A DNA stretch of 64,000 nucleotides from Dorea longicatena (GTDB taxonomy: Bacteria; Bacillota; Clostridia; Lachnospirales; Lachnospiraceae). The translations under genes were made by a program, and so were the position numbers. The notes beneath the pieces were generated by a model. It was not told the DNA's origin. It did not search any database and saw only the letters and a program-made list of their open reading frames with translations. Positions 42,335-52,230 of the stretch are shown in pieces. The DNA is taken from positions 945,001 to 1,009,000 of the forward strand of contig NZ_CP102280.1 in assembly GCF_025150085.1 (NCBI RefSeq). Reading direction: 5' to 3'. Numbering within the stretch: position 1 is the first letter of the stretch; each line of letters opens with the position of its first letter.

Positions 42335-43801
42335 ATGGCTTCAAAAAAACAAAAATCAATATCGTTCAATCTAATAGTAAATGGAATCAAGACACTTATG
42401 AGTGTCTTGTTTCCGCTTATAACTTTTCCTTATGCATCCAGAATATTGGGAGCATCGGGAATAGGAAAGGTGAATTACGCAAGCTCTATCATTTCATATT
42501 TTTCATTAATTGCATCTTTGGGGATTAGCACATATGCAATTAGAGAAGGAGCAAGGATCCGTGAAGATAGAGAAAAATTTAATAAATTTGCCAGAGAAAT
42601 ATTGTCAATTAATTTGTGTACAACAGTTATTTCGTACCTGCTATTGATTGTATTCTTGAGTTTGCCGATCTTAAATAATTATAAGATATTGTTGGTTATT
42701 TGTAGTGCGGGAATTGTATTTACTACGATAGGAATGGAATGGCTTTTTATTATTAAGGAAGAGTATAGTTACATTACTATAAGAGCGATTGCTTTCCAAT
42801 TTATATCCTTGATATTACTGTTTTTATTAGTGAAAAGTGAAAAAGATTATTGTTGGTATGCAGCACTTACAGTTATTTCTTCAGGTGGTTCGGCAGTTAT
42901 GAATTTATGGCATTCCAGAAAATTTGTGGATTGGCGGAATAGAGGGAGTAAGTTAGAATTTCGTAAGCATTTAAAGCCTATTTTTTTGATTTTTGGAACC
43001 AGCTTGGCATCTAGTATATATATGACGATGGATACAACGATGTTAGGTGCGTTGAAAGGCGATTCTGCAGTCGGGGTATATACAGCGGCTGTTAAAATAA
43101 ATAGTGTGGTTAGTACGTTGATAGGAACTGTATCATCAACAATACTTCCGAGAGTAGCTTACTATATAGGAAATGGACTGCAAGAGCAGTATAAAAAGTT
43201 AATGAAGACTTCTATGGATATTTTACTTATGATATCTATGCCAGCTGCAATAGGAATGATATGTACCAGTGATATTTTAATATTATTATTTAGTGGTAAA
43301 GAATTTTTGGTGGGATCGTTAGCTGCTAAGATTTTATCGGCAAAAGTTGTGGTAAGTGCTATAAATAGAGTTTTGGCATATCAAGTATGCACACCACATA
43401 AAATGGATAAAGAAGTATTAATTTCTACGGCCAGTGGAGCAATTTTTAATTTATTTGCAAATGCAATTTTAATACCAATTGCGGGAGTAACCGGAGCATC
43501 AGTTGCAACATTGCTTTCAGAAATTATAGTGTTTTGTGTATTAAGTAAATATGCAAAAGAAGTGTTGGATACCAGGAAACTTTATGATAGGATTTGGATT
43601 TATGGGGCGATAAGTATTTTGTTTGTTTTTGTCAGAATGATAATGAACAGGTTGCTTGAAAGCAGTGTTCTTTGTTTGGGAGGAACAATGAGCGTGTGTG
43701 TTGTACTTTATGCAATGATATTGTTGATTATAGGCGATAAATATATTAGAGAATATTTGAAAAAGTTTGGAACAATAATAAAAAAAATCATACGAAAATA
43801 A
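42335..43801 (+). CDS. Polysaccharide flippase (Wzx/MATE-like)
   Basis: 488 residues, AGGAG ten bases before the ATG. About 12-14 membrane helices; the N-terminal 'NGIKTLMSVLFPLITFPYASRILGASGIGKV' region is typical of PST/Wzx flippases (only the family shape is claimed). It would flip lipid-linked repeat units to the outer face. The same cluster also has an ABC exporter, so two export routes coexist. No Wzy-type polymerase is evident. Distinctly AT-rich, like the next several genes. Confidence 0.88.
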   Translation: MASKKQKSISFNLIVNGIKTLMSVLFPLITFPYASRILGASGIGKVNYASSIISYFSLIASLGISTYAIREGARIREDREKFNKFAREILSINLCTTVISYLLLIVFLSLPILNNYKILLVICSAGIVFTTIGMEWLFIIKEEYSYITIRAIAFQFISLILLFLLVKSEKDYCWYAALTVISSGGSAVMNLWHSRKFVDWRNRGSKLEFRKHLKPIFLIFGTSLASSIYMTMDTTMLGALKGDSAVGVYTAAVKINSVVSTLIGTVSSTILPRVAYYIGNGLQEQYKKLMKTSMDILLMISMPAAIGMICTSDILILLFSGKEFLVGSLAAKILSAKVVVSAINRVLAYQVCTPHKMDKEVLISTASGAIFNLFANAILIPIAGVTGASVATLLSEIIVFCVLSKYAKEVLDTRKLYDRIWIYGAISILFVFVRMIMNRLLESSVLCLGGTMSVCVVLYAMILLIIGDKYIREYLKKFGTIIKKIIRK

Positions 43802-43827
43802 GGCACTTAATTAATGGAGGACAATAA

Positions 43828-44916
43828 ATGATAAAGAATATTGAGAAAATGCTAGAATGTAAAGAAAATTCTAAGCAACAAGAAGACTTGGAATTAATAG
43901 CGAAAAGTAACATTGACTTTGAAAAATATAATCGAAAAACAGTTTTTATAACAGGAGCAACAGGACTTGTGGGCTCCGGTTTGGTAAAAACTTTTTTGTG
44001 TGTAAACCGTTTGAGAGGACTTGAAATCAATATTATTGCAGCTGTTCGAAACGAAAAAAAGGCAGAAATGTTGTATGGAGATTTGCTGAAAAGAAAAGAA
44101 TTGGAATTGTATATTGGTGATATTGTAGAGCCAATAGAAACAGAAAAAAACATTAATTATATTTTTCATACAGCAAGTATTACTGCATCAAAGCAGATGG
44201 TTGAACATCCGGTTATGACGATAGAAACATCTTATCAAGGCACACATAATATATTAGAGCTGGCAAGAGAAAAAGCAGTTGAAGGGGTAGTATATGTGTC
44301 ATCGATGGAAGTATACGGAAGACCTGAAAAAGCAACATATATCAAAGAGAAGGATCTTGGATATGTAGATTTGACGAATGTAAGAAGCTGTTATCCAGAA
44401 GGAAAGAGAATATGTGAGTGTTTGTGTAATGCATATGCTTCAGAATATAAAATACCAGTTAAAATAGCAAGATTAGCACAGACATTTGGAGCAGGAATTC
44501 TTGAGAGTGATAATAGAGTGTATGTTCAATTCGCTAAAAGTGCAATAGAAAAAAAAGATATTGTATTACATACAGAAGGAACTTCAGAAGGAAATTATTG
44601 CTATACAAGAGATACGATAAAAGCGCTGTTACTCTTGGGATATACGGGTGAATCGGGTGAGGCGTATAATATTGTAAATGAGAATACACATATGCAAATC
44701 CGGAAAATGGCAGCTATGGTTGCAGAGAAAATTGCAAATAAAGAAATCAATGTAGTATTTGATATTCCAGAGTCGGCTTTAAAATATGGATATGCTCCTT
44801 CAGTAAAGATGAAATTAGATGGAGAAAAAATGCGTGCATTGGGATGGAAGCCGGAGGTTGATCTCCCGGAAATGTATGAAAGAATGATTGCAGATATAGT
44901 GATGGGAGAGTCGTAA
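43828..44916 (+). CDS. Extended short-chain dehydrogenase (NAD-dependent sugar epimerase/dehydratase family)
   Basis: 362 residues. An unusual N-terminal extension of ~37 residues precedes the NAD-binding 'FITGATGLVGSG' (~41-50). Catalytic Y189-x3-K193 lies in 'CYPEGKRICECL', a spacing and context like UDP-glucuronate decarboxylases and related enzymes. Such SDRs paired with IspD-like cytidylyltransferases occur in capsule loci that make alditol donors, which supports a joint role with the first cluster gene. The stop overlaps the next start by one base. Confidence 0.85.
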   Translation: MIKNIEKMLECKENSKQQEDLELIAKSNIDFEKYNRKTVFITGATGLVGSGLVKTFLCVNRLRGLEINIIAAVRNEKKAEMLYGDLLKRKELELYIGDIVEPIETEKNINYIFHTASITASKQMVEHPVMTIETSYQGTHNILELAREKAVEGVVYVSSMEVYGRPEKATYIKEKDLGYVDLTNVRSCYPEGKRICECLCNAYASEYKIPVKIARLAQTFGAGILESDNRVYVQFAKSAIEKKDIVLHTEGTSEGNYCYTRDTIKALLLLGYTGESGEAYNIVNENTHMQIRKMAAMVAEKIANKEINVVFDIPESALKYGYAPSVKMKLDGEKMRALGWKPEVDLPEMYERMIADIVMGES

Positions 44917-45974
44917 TGGAGAAAATAAGTGTTATAGTACCGATATATAATGCTGAAAAAAAATATTTAACAGAATGTGTTGATAGTATAATAGGACAAG
45001 ATTATAAAAATATTGAAGTTATACTTGTAGATGATGGGTCGACTAATTCATCAGGTGAAGTGTGTGATGGATATGCTGATAAAGATGAGAGAATTCAAGT
45101 GATTCATCAAAAAAATCAAGGAGTTTCAGTGGCGAGAAATACTGGAATTGATCAGGCGACAGGGGAATGGATTGCGTTTGTGGATGTTGACGATTGGTTG
45201 GAAAAAAATATTTTTTCAGAGGTAATGGGACAGATAAAAGAGAAAAAAACGGATCTGGTTGTTTGGAATATGTATATGAACTATTCAAATGTCGAAAAAG
45301 TCGCTCAAAATTATAAAGAGACATTCTACACGGATTCGAAAATAGAAATTGAGGAGATAAGGCTCCGACTGTTGAGGACAATATCAATTTATAATGACGA
45401 AAAAAATATTACAACTATAAATTATCCATTTTGTCATTTATATCAAAAGAAGATTATTCAACAATGGAATGTACGTTTTGATTCGGAATTTAAACAAGGA
45501 GAAGATAAACTTTTTAATTATCAATATTTTACTAAAATTAATTCAATACTCTATATAAATAAACCATTATATCATTATAGACAACATTCTTTATCTGTAA
45601 GCCACAAATTTTATAAAGAGCATGAAGAAAATACTACTAGAATTTTGAAGAAGTATTATGAAATAGAACCTTTGATACAAAGTAATAAAAAATATAAAGA
45701 TACTTATAATATTAGAACGGCGTATTTGGCATGGTGGTTAATTCGTAAGTATTATCTTCATGAAAATAGTACGGTAAAAAAGCCTTTAAAAGAATTTGAA
45801 AATATGTTAAAAAGTAGTCCGTATTCAGAGTCAATAAAGAAACTGAATGTAGCTGATATGAAGTTTTCATTGACAAAAATAAGATTAATACTTTTGAAAT
45901 TACATATGAATCATTTGCTTTTTTTGGATGCAAAGATTGAAATGAAATTACGAGCTAAAAATAAAGGAGAATAA
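44916..45974 (+). CDS. GT2 glycosyltransferase
   Basis: 352 residues. GT-A fold: 'ISVIVPIYNAEKKYLTEC' at the N-terminus, nucleotide-binding 'VDDGSTNSSGEVCDGYA', 'NQGVSVARNTG', and the metal-binding 'FVDVDDW' (DxD). The ~150 C-terminal residues are variable and basic. It resembles the GT2 two genes on (shared HQKNQGV and GEWI-FVD-DDW blocks), suggesting duplication. Donor and acceptor unknown. AT-rich relative to the core genes. Confidence 0.9.
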   Translation: MEKISVIVPIYNAEKKYLTECVDSIIGQDYKNIEVILVDDGSTNSSGEVCDGYADKDERIQVIHQKNQGVSVARNTGIDQATGEWIAFVDVDDWLEKNIFSEVMGQIKEKKTDLVVWNMYMNYSNVEKVAQNYKETFYTDSKIEIEEIRLRLLRTISIYNDEKNITTINYPFCHLYQKKIIQQWNVRFDSEFKQGEDKLFNYQYFTKINSILYINKPLYHYRQHSLSVSHKFYKEHEENTTRILKKYYEIEPLIQSNKKYKDTYNIRTAYLAWWLIRKYYLHENSTVKKPLKEFENMLKSSPYSESIKKLNVADMKFSLTKIRLILLKLHMNHLLFLDAKIEMKLRAKNKGE

Positions 45975-45977
45975 TAT

Positions 45978-46868
45978 ATGGATATAGTTTTTGTTATGTT
46001 GCATTATATGGCAATCGAGGAAACAAAAATTAGTATAGATTATATAAGAAAGAATGTTGATACAGAAAAGTATAAGATAATAGTAGTTGATAATGCTTCG
46101 CCGGATAATAGTGGAGATATGCTTATAAAAGAATATGGACAGGATATAGACATAAAGATTATTAAAGCTAGAACTAATCTTGGATTTGCCAGAGGAAATA
46201 ACCTTGGATTTAGATATGCAAAGAAATGTTGGAATCCCAAATATATTGTTCTAATGAATAATGATGTTTATCTAATTGAAAAAAAATTGATGCATAAGTT
46301 AGAAATGGAATACAGTAAAAGCAGATTTGATGTATTAGGACCGATGATTATGACTGGAGATGGACGTTGCGATATCAATCCACAAAAGTCAGAATTCAAA
46401 AATGTTGAAGATGTAAAAAAACGTATTGAGTTTTATAAAAAAGATTTAAGAAGATATGAATTGGGATATGCAGAGATTTTATATAAAATTGTTCGGATAA
46501 AAAATATAATATTTTCTAAGAATACAAGACGAAATATAAAAAAAGATTTTATAAACAGAGCAGAAGATGTAAAATTACACGGTTGTTTTTGGGTGTTTTC
46601 GAATAACTATATTAAAGAATATGATGGATTGGATGAAAGTACATTTTTATATTGGGAAGAAGAACTGTTGTATAAGCATATGCAATATGATAGGAAAAAG
46701 ATGGTTTATACACCAGAAATAAAGGTGTATCATTTGGAAGATGCTTCGACAAATGCGTGTATAAAAAAAGCAAGAAAAAAAATGATTTTTATACGAACTG
46801 AATATATAAAATCATTAACTGCTTTAATGGAAATATATGAAAAATGTGATAAGAGTAAAGAACGATAG
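45978..46868 (+). CDS. GT2 glycosyltransferase, rhamnosyltransferase-like
   Basis: 296 residues, GGAGAATAAT before the ATG. 'IIVVDNASPDNSGDML', 'NLGFARGNNLGFRYA' and 'VLMNNDVYL' are the set seen in rhamnosyl- and related GT2 enzymes (NN-D in place of DxD), and the later 'HGCFWVFS' fits too. The 'NLGFARGNN' pattern is common in polymer-forming rhamnosyltransferases, but the donor cannot be fixed from sequence. Confidence 0.85.
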   Translation: MDIVFVMLHYMAIEETKISIDYIRKNVDTEKYKIIVVDNASPDNSGDMLIKEYGQDIDIKIIKARTNLGFARGNNLGFRYAKKCWNPKYIVLMNNDVYLIEKKLMHKLEMEYSKSRFDVLGPMIMTGDGRCDINPQKSEFKNVEDVKKRIEFYKKDLRRYELGYAEILYKIVRIKNIIFSKNTRRNIKKDFINRAEDVKLHGCFWVFSNNYIKEYDGLDESTFLYWEEELLYKHMQYDRKKMVYTPEIKVYHLEDASTNACIKKARKKMIFIRTEYIKSLTALMEIYEKCDKSKER

Positions 46869-46878
46869 GAAGTATAAT

Positions 46879-47928
46879 ATGAAAATATCAATAATAGTAC
46901 CGGTGTATAATACGAAAAAAGAATATCTAAAAAAATGCGTGGATAGTTTGCTGAATCAAACAATGAAAGAAATAGAAGTAATATTAATTGATGATGGTTC
47001 AACAAATCAAGCAGGAAAAATATGTGATGAATATGCTGGCGTTGATAATAGGGTAAAGGTTTTGCATCAAAAAAATCAAGGGGTTGCAGTAGCTAGAAAT
47101 AATGGACTTGATATTGCAGAAGGCGAATGGATAACGTTTGTAGATGCAGATGATTGGTGTGAAAATACCATGTGTGAAGAAATATTAAGAAAAGCAGTAG
47201 AGAATAGTTCGGAAATATTGATTTTTACAAATTATTCAGTTCAAAGTGAAAAGACAGTTAAAAAGAATCAATTTTTTGATAAGGATATAAAGAAATTTGA
47301 CGAAAAAATGAAAGAAGAAGCAGAACTAAAAACAATGTTGAGAACACATCCAAGCTTTTCGTTTCAACCGCCTATTAATATGATGGGGGGAACATGGTGC
47401 AAATTAATTAATAGGAATTTCTTGGAAAAATCCGGTGTTAAATTTGAACCGGAATTATTAAGATCACAAGATATTATTTTTTACTTGAACTTATTTGAAA
47501 AAGCTGATGATATATCATATTATAATCGACAATTATACTATTATAGATATGATGAAAATTCTGTTTCTAGAAGATATCGTAAAGATGCATACAAAATATT
47601 TTTAAAAGTATTAAACAAACAATATAAATTTATTCTTGAAAATCATAAACCAGAAATATTTTATGAAGTATTTACGAAAGGCGTTATGAATACTATTGGA
47701 ATATGTATGAATACAGATTTTGTGCATGAAAAAAATAATGAATCATTTAGAAACAAGACAATAAGAATTAGAAAAATGATTCGACAAGAACCGATATGTA
47801 CAGTATTGAAAAATCCAATTAGTAATGGTTTGCTGTGGACTCAAGTACTTCAGAAAAAACTGCTGAAATGGAATTGGGTAGAAATATATATAATATTGTG
47901 GAAAATAAATGAAAGAATAAAAAAATAG
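46879..47928 (+). CDS. GT2 glycosyltransferase
   Basis: 349 residues from the ATG at 46879 (MKISIIVPVYN), with AGGAAG upstream; a frame beginning at 46837 lies inside the previous gene. 'LIDDGSTNQAGKICDEYA', 'HQKNQGVAVARNNG' and 'FVDADDW' define the GT-A core, and the C-terminal half is basic and Lys/Tyr-rich. It looks like a paralogue of the GT2 at 44.9 kb. Last gene before an internal promoter. Confidence 0.9.
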   Translation: MKISIIVPVYNTKKEYLKKCVDSLLNQTMKEIEVILIDDGSTNQAGKICDEYAGVDNRVKVLHQKNQGVAVARNNGLDIAEGEWITFVDADDWCENTMCEEILRKAVENSSEILIFTNYSVQSEKTVKKNQFFDKDIKKFDEKMKEEAELKTMLRTHPSFSFQPPINMMGGTWCKLINRNFLEKSGVKFEPELLRSQDIIFYLNLFEKADDISYYNRQLYYYRYDENSVSRRYRKDAYKIFLKVLNKQYKFILENHKPEIFYEVFTKGVMNTIGICMNTDFVHEKNNESFRNKTIRIRKMIRQEPICTVLKNPISNGLLWTQVLQKKLLKWNWVEIYIILWKINERIKK

Positions 47929-47959
47929 TTACTTGCCATTTGAGATAAGCTGCAAAAAC

Positions 47960-47988
47960 TTGTGTTAAATGACAGGATGCATTATAAT
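47960..47988 (+). promoter_or_regulatory. Internal promoter before the LicD genes
   Basis: -35 TTGTGT (47960-47965), 17-base spacer, -10 TATAAT (47983-47988), about 57 bases before the first licD-family gene. It divides the cluster into separately controllable units. Confidence 0.7.
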
Positions 47989-48044
47989 GCGAATATCAAA
48001 TTGAAATAATAGTATTATAACAAATATTAGAAAGTGTAAAAATT

Positions 48045-48896
48045 ATGTACGGAGAATATGAGCCACAAGTTTTAGAAAAATTACATAGCGTAGAATTATT
48101 AATGCTTAAGGATTTTATGAAATTATGCGATGATAATAATATAGAATATTTTGCAATATCGGGAACAGCGATTGGAGCCGTCAGGCATCAGGGATTTATT
48201 CCTTGGGATGATGATATTGATGTCGCGTTATTGCGAAAAGATTATGAGCGTTTTGTAAAAGTAATGAAAAAAAATAAGCAATTTTGTGAAAAATATGATT
48301 TATGGGGACCAGATTTGGAACATAAATATTACAATCTGCAACCAACATTAATGCTGAAAAATACTGTTTTTGTTAATGAGAATGCGTATGCAGGAAATTA
48401 CAAACCAGGCATTTTGATGGATATATTTATATATGATAATCTTCCAGAAGATAAGAAGAAAGCAGAGTTGATTATAAAAAAATGTCAACGGTACAAAATC
48501 TTATATATTGTAAGAAACGTTAATCATTTTAAATTGCTTAAGGGAAAAGAGGCAGTACAGAAAGTCAAAAATATAATCTGCGGATTTTTACGAATCTTTT
48601 TAAAATTGTTCCCAAAGAGTGATGAAATTCTATTTAGAAGATTTATGATGTATGCAACGATGTATAAAAATCAGACGGATAAGTATACTTGTCTTTTTGA
48701 TCCAGGAGCGTCAATTATGGATATCAGTAAAAGCAAATCATATCCTACGATTAAAGTGCCATTTGAAGATACGGAAATTCGCTTGGTTAAGAACTATGAT
48801 GAGCAGTTAAGAAAACATATGGGAAATTATATGGAGGTTCCACCGGTTGAAAAAAGAACTAATCATTGTCCGGTAGAATTAGACTTTGGAGAATAG
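48045..48896 (+). CDS. LicD-family phosphotransferase 1
   Basis: 283 residues. The family signature '[20 protein letters not shown]' spans ~40-59, giving the metal-binding Asp cluster. LicD proteins move phosphocholine or similar phospho-groups from CDP donors to sugars of teichoic acids and capsules. A weak ribosome site precedes the ATG, but the reading frame, signature position and length are normal. It is followed by a second LicD. Confidence 0.9.
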   Translation: MYGEYEPQVLEKLHSVELLMLKDFMKLCDDNNIEYFAISGTAIGAVRHQGFIPWDDDIDVALLRKDYERFVKVMKKNKQFCEKYDLWGPDLEHKYYNLQPTLMLKNTVFVNENAYAGNYKPGILMDIFIYDNLPEDKKKAELIIKKCQRYKILYIVRNVNHFKLLKGKEAVQKVKNIICGFLRIFLKLFPKSDEILFRRFMMYATMYKNQTDKYTCLFDPGASIMDISKSKSYPTIKVPFEDTEIRLVKNYDEQLRKHMGNYMEVPPVEKRTNHCPVELDFGE

Positions 48897-48898
48897 AT

Positions 48899-49780
48899 AT
48901 GAAAAAGAAGAAACAATTCAAAGAATATGATGATTTTACATTAAAAAGAATTCAAGAAGTTGAATTGGAAATATTAAAAGATTTTATGGATATTTGCGAT
49001 CGACACGGATTGGATTATTTTGGTATTGCAGGCACTGGGATTGGAGCATTACGCCATCATGGATTTATTCCTTGGGATGATGACATTGATGTTGCAATGC
49101 CCAGAGATGATTTTGAAAAATTGTTGCCGTTAGTTGAAAAAGAGATGGGTGATAAGTATTTGATTATGAATGCGGAAAGATATCCGAATTATCCACTTAT
49201 GACGACCAGAATGACGATGCGGGGAACGAAATTTAAAGAAGAGGCTTTAAAAAATATAGATGCACCATTAGGAATCTTTTTAGATTTATACCCATTAGAT
49301 AAAGTAAGTGATAATCCTAAAGAGGCCAGAAGACAAGCACGAGACGCCTGGTTTTGGAGTAAAATTTTAATATTGCGTAGTATTCCGTTTCCGATGCTGG
49401 GATTTTCGGGATGGAAAGCAAAAATTATACATGCAATTTGTGGATTGGCTCATTTGGTATTAAGTATATTACATGTCCCAAAAACTTGGATATATAAAAA
49501 GGCGTATGAAGCGGAAACAAGAAGCAATCATTATACAAAAACAAAAAATCTGGATTTCTTTTGTGACACGACTCCATACATGAATTTGTATGCGGTGAAG
49601 GATATTTATCCATTAAGAAAATTACCGTTTGAAGATGTTGAATTAAACTTTCCATATAATCTTCATAACAATTTAACAGGAATGTATGGAGATTATATGC
49701 AACTACCGCCAGAAGAAAAACGGAAAAATCATTATCCATATGAATTAGAGTTTTTTAAGGAGATGAAAGAGAATGATTAA
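48899..49780 (+). CDS. LicD-family phosphotransferase 2
   Basis: 293 residues from the ATG at 48899 ([10 protein letters not shown]), with TTTGGAG upstream; a start at 48866 would lie in the previous gene. Signature '[20 protein letters not shown]' near residues 45-65. It is diverged from LicD 1 (different middle region, 'LDLYPLDK'), so the two may modify different positions. The 3' end overlaps the aminotransferase gene by 8 bp, a strong sign of joint function with it. Confidence 0.9.
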   Translation: MKKKKQFKEYDDFTLKRIQEVELEILKDFMDICDRHGLDYFGIAGTGIGALRHHGFIPWDDDIDVAMPRDDFEKLLPLVEKEMGDKYLIMNAERYPNYPLMTTRMTMRGTKFKEEALKNIDAPLGIFLDLYPLDKVSDNPKEARRQARDAWFWSKILILRSIPFPMLGFSGWKAKIIHAICGLAHLVLSILHVPKTWIYKKAYEAETRSNHYTKTKNLDFFCDTTPYMNLYAVKDIYPLRKLPFEDVELNFPYNLHNNLTGMYGDYMQLPPEEKRKNHYPYELEFFKEMKEND

Positions 49781-50846
49781 TTTTACAGTTGGCCCGGTTC
49801 AATCGAGTGAAGAAGTAAGAAAAATCGGATATGAGCAAGTACCATATTTTAGAACATCAGAGTTTTCAGATATTATGTTTGAAAATGAACGATTGATGTT
49901 AAAATTTGCTAAAGCGGATGACGATGCACGAACAGTGTTTATTACAGGATCGGGAACTGCATCAATGGAAGCAGTGATCATGAATACATTGACGGTTGAA
50001 GATAAAGTGCTAATTGTTAATGGTGGAAGTTTCGGGCAGAGATTTGTTGATTTATGTGAAATGTATGAAATTCCATATTCGCAGATTAAATTAGAAACAG
50101 GAAAAGCGTTACAAAAAGATACTCTGGAATTGTATAATGGAAAAGGATATTCTGCATTTGTTGTGAATGTTCATGAAACATCTACAGGTGTTCATTATGA
50201 TATGAAAATGATTAGTGATTTTTGCAGGAAAAACAAAATGTTTTTGATCGTTGATGCAATCAGTTCATTTTTAGCAGATGAGTTTAATATGCAATCGTGG
50301 AATGTGGATGTGATGATTACAGGTTCACAAAAGGCTTTAGCATGCCCGCCGGGGGTTTCGATTATTGTATTGTCTAAAAATGCTATTTCAAGAGTGGAGA
50401 AGAATCATCCGAAATGTATGTATTTGAATTTGAAATCAGCATTGAAAAATGGAGAAAGAGGACAGACTCCTTTTACACCGGCAGTTGGAATCTTAAGACA
50501 AATTAATGCTCGATTAAAGAAAATAGAATCAAATGGAGGGGTAGAAAAAGAAACAGAAAAGATAGCGGCATTGGCGGAAGATTTTAGAAAGAAAATAAAA
50601 GATTTGCCGTTTGAAATTGTTTCGGATAGTATGTCTAATGCGGTCACGCCTTTACACCCTTTGACGGCGTCGGCTAATGATATCTTTCTAACTCTTAAAG
50701 ATGAATATGGCATATGGGTATGTCCAAATGGAGGAGAGTTAAAAGATAAAATTTTCAGAGTCGGACATATTGGAGAGTTATCAATTGAAGATAATGATAA
50801 ACTTATAGCTGCGTTAAAAGATATGCAAGAGAGAAAAATGATATAA
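49773..50846 (+). CDS. Class V PLP aminotransferase, AEP-transaminase (PhnW)-like
   Basis: 357 residues. Fold-type I PLP enzyme: '[13 protein letters not shown]' start, '[11 protein letters not shown]' phosphate-binding loop, 'HETSTGV' at 134-140, Asp161 in 'IVDAISS', and Schiff-base Lys187 in '[12 protein letters not shown]'. Closest in appearance to 2-aminoethylphosphonate-pyruvate and alanine-glyoxylate transaminases. It sits between LicD 2 and a cytidylyltransferase, which suggests it makes an amino-bearing phospho- or phosphono-compound that is then CDP-activated. No PEP mutase or phosphonopyruvate decarboxylase is in the window, so a phosphonate route is unproven. Confidence 0.85.
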   Translation: MINFTVGPVQSSEEVRKIGYEQVPYFRTSEFSDIMFENERLMLKFAKADDDARTVFITGSGTASMEAVIMNTLTVEDKVLIVNGGSFGQRFVDLCEMYEIPYSQIKLETGKALQKDTLELYNGKGYSAFVVNVHETSTGVHYDMKMISDFCRKNKMFLIVDAISSFLADEFNMQSWNVDVMITGSQKALACPPGVSIIVLSKNAISRVEKNHPKCMYLNLKSALKNGERGQTPFTPAVGILRQINARLKKIESNGGVEKETEKIAALAEDFRKKIKDLPFEIVSDSMSNAVTPLHPLTASANDIFLTLKDEYGIWVCPNGGELKDKIFRVGHIGELSIEDNDKLIAALKDMQERKMI

Positions 50847-50869
50847 AATCATTTGTGGAGGGGTTTTGA

Positions 50870-52210
50870 ATGAAAAAAGTAATTACATATGGAACATATG
50901 ATTTGTTACATTATGGACATATTAGATTGCTGGAACGTGCAAAGGCGTTGGGGGATTACTTGATAGTTGGAGTAACAGCAGATGATTTTGATAAAAATCG
51001 CGGTAAAATAAATGTACAGCAGTCATTAATGGAGCGAGTAGAGGCTGTACGAAATACAGGATTAGCTGATGAAATTATTATTGAAGAGTATGAAGGACAG
51101 AAAATTGATGATATTCAAAAATATAATGTTGACATATTTACCGTTGGAGATGATTGGGTAGGTAAATTTGACTATTTGGGAGAATATTGTAAAGTTGTAT
51201 ATCTGGAACGTACTAAAGGTGTATCAAGCAGCGAATTACGTCAGGAAAAAAGAAGCTTAAGATTAGGATTGGTTGGTGAATCGACGATTCTAAAAAAAAT
51301 AGCAAAAGAAAGTACATTTGTAAATGGACTTGTGATTTCAGGGGCCTTTTCGGAAGAAAAAGATGCATTAAAAAATATTCTGGAAGGAATACCTGTCTTT
51401 GAAAAATATGAAGACTTATTACAAAAATCAGATGCAATATACCTTATTACAAGTCCAGCTCATCATTATGAAGATATAAAGCTGGCTCTGAAGATGAAAA
51501 AGCATGTTTTATGTGAATCACCAATCGCATTATCAGAAGTACAGTGTCAGGAATTGTTTGACTTAGCCAAGTCTAATAAATGCATTTTGATGGATGCTAT
51601 AAAGACGGCATATTCTACGGCTTATCATAGAATGCTTCTGTTAGTAAAAACAGGAGTGATAGGGAAACCGAAGTGTATTGATGCAACATGTACAAGTATA
51701 AAAGAGTTTGATCAAAAGGATCCTCGAAAAGCAAAATATGCATGGAATAGTATTTCAGCTTGGGGACCTACAGCAATGTTACCAGTTTTCCAGGTGTTTG
51801 GAACAGAATATGAAAGTAAACAAATTTTAACTTGTATAGAGTCAGAGGAATATCATTATGATTCTTTTTCGAAAATAGATTTTAGATATAAAGGAGCAGT
51901 TGCATCGATAAAAGTAGGACAAGGTGTGAAATCGGAGGGAGAACTTGTGATTTCTGGAACTAAGGGATATATTTATGTTCCGGCACCTTGGTGGAAAACG
52001 GAATATTTTGAAGTCAGATTTGAACAACCAGAAAATAATAGAAGGTATTTCTTCCAACTTGATGGAGAAGGAATCAGATATGAACTGGTTGCTTTTGTGC
52101 GTGCTATAGAATTAGGAACTTCATTGACAAATGTTGAAAAAACAATTTCATGTGCAATAGGTAAGATTATGGAGAAATTTATGGATGGAGAAGTATTTAG
52201 AATAAAGTAA
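50870..52210 (+). CDS. Fusion: TagD-like cytidylyltransferase + degenerate Gfo/Idh/MocA oxidoreductase
   Basis: 446 residues after GGAGGGG. Residues 1-~125 are a TagD/PCT-type nucleotidyltransferase: 'TYGTYDLLHYGHIRLL' with HxGH at 14-17 and RTKGVSS at 114-120. Residues ~130-446 match Gfo/Idh/MocA enzymes ('AIYLITSPAHHYEDIKLAL', 'HVLCESPIALS'). Two hallmarks are altered: the Rossmann Gly loop reads GLVGESTILKK in place of GxGxxG, and the EKP motif is ESP, losing the usual Lys. So the second domain may be non-catalytic. The first domain should make a CDP-linked donor, plausibly for the LicD enzymes upstream. Confidence 0.87.
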   Translation: MKKVITYGTYDLLHYGHIRLLERAKALGDYLIVGVTADDFDKNRGKINVQQSLMERVEAVRNTGLADEIIIEEYEGQKIDDIQKYNVDIFTVGDDWVGKFDYLGEYCKVVYLERTKGVSSSELRQEKRSLRLGLVGESTILKKIAKESTFVNGLVISGAFSEEKDALKNILEGIPVFEKYEDLLQKSDAIYLITSPAHHYEDIKLALKMKKHVLCESPIALSEVQCQELFDLAKSNKCILMDAIKTAYSTAYHRMLLLVKTGVIGKPKCIDATCTSIKEFDQKDPRKAKYAWNSISAWGPTAMLPVFQVFGTEYESKQILTCIESEEYHYDSFSKIDFRYKGAVASIKVGQGVKSEGELVISGTKGYIYVPAPWWKTEYFEVRFEQPENNRRYFFQLDGEGIRYELVAFVRAIELGTSLTNVEKTISCAIGKIMEKFMDGEVFRIK

Positions 52211-52230
52211 GAGAAGAAAGCAGGATATAT

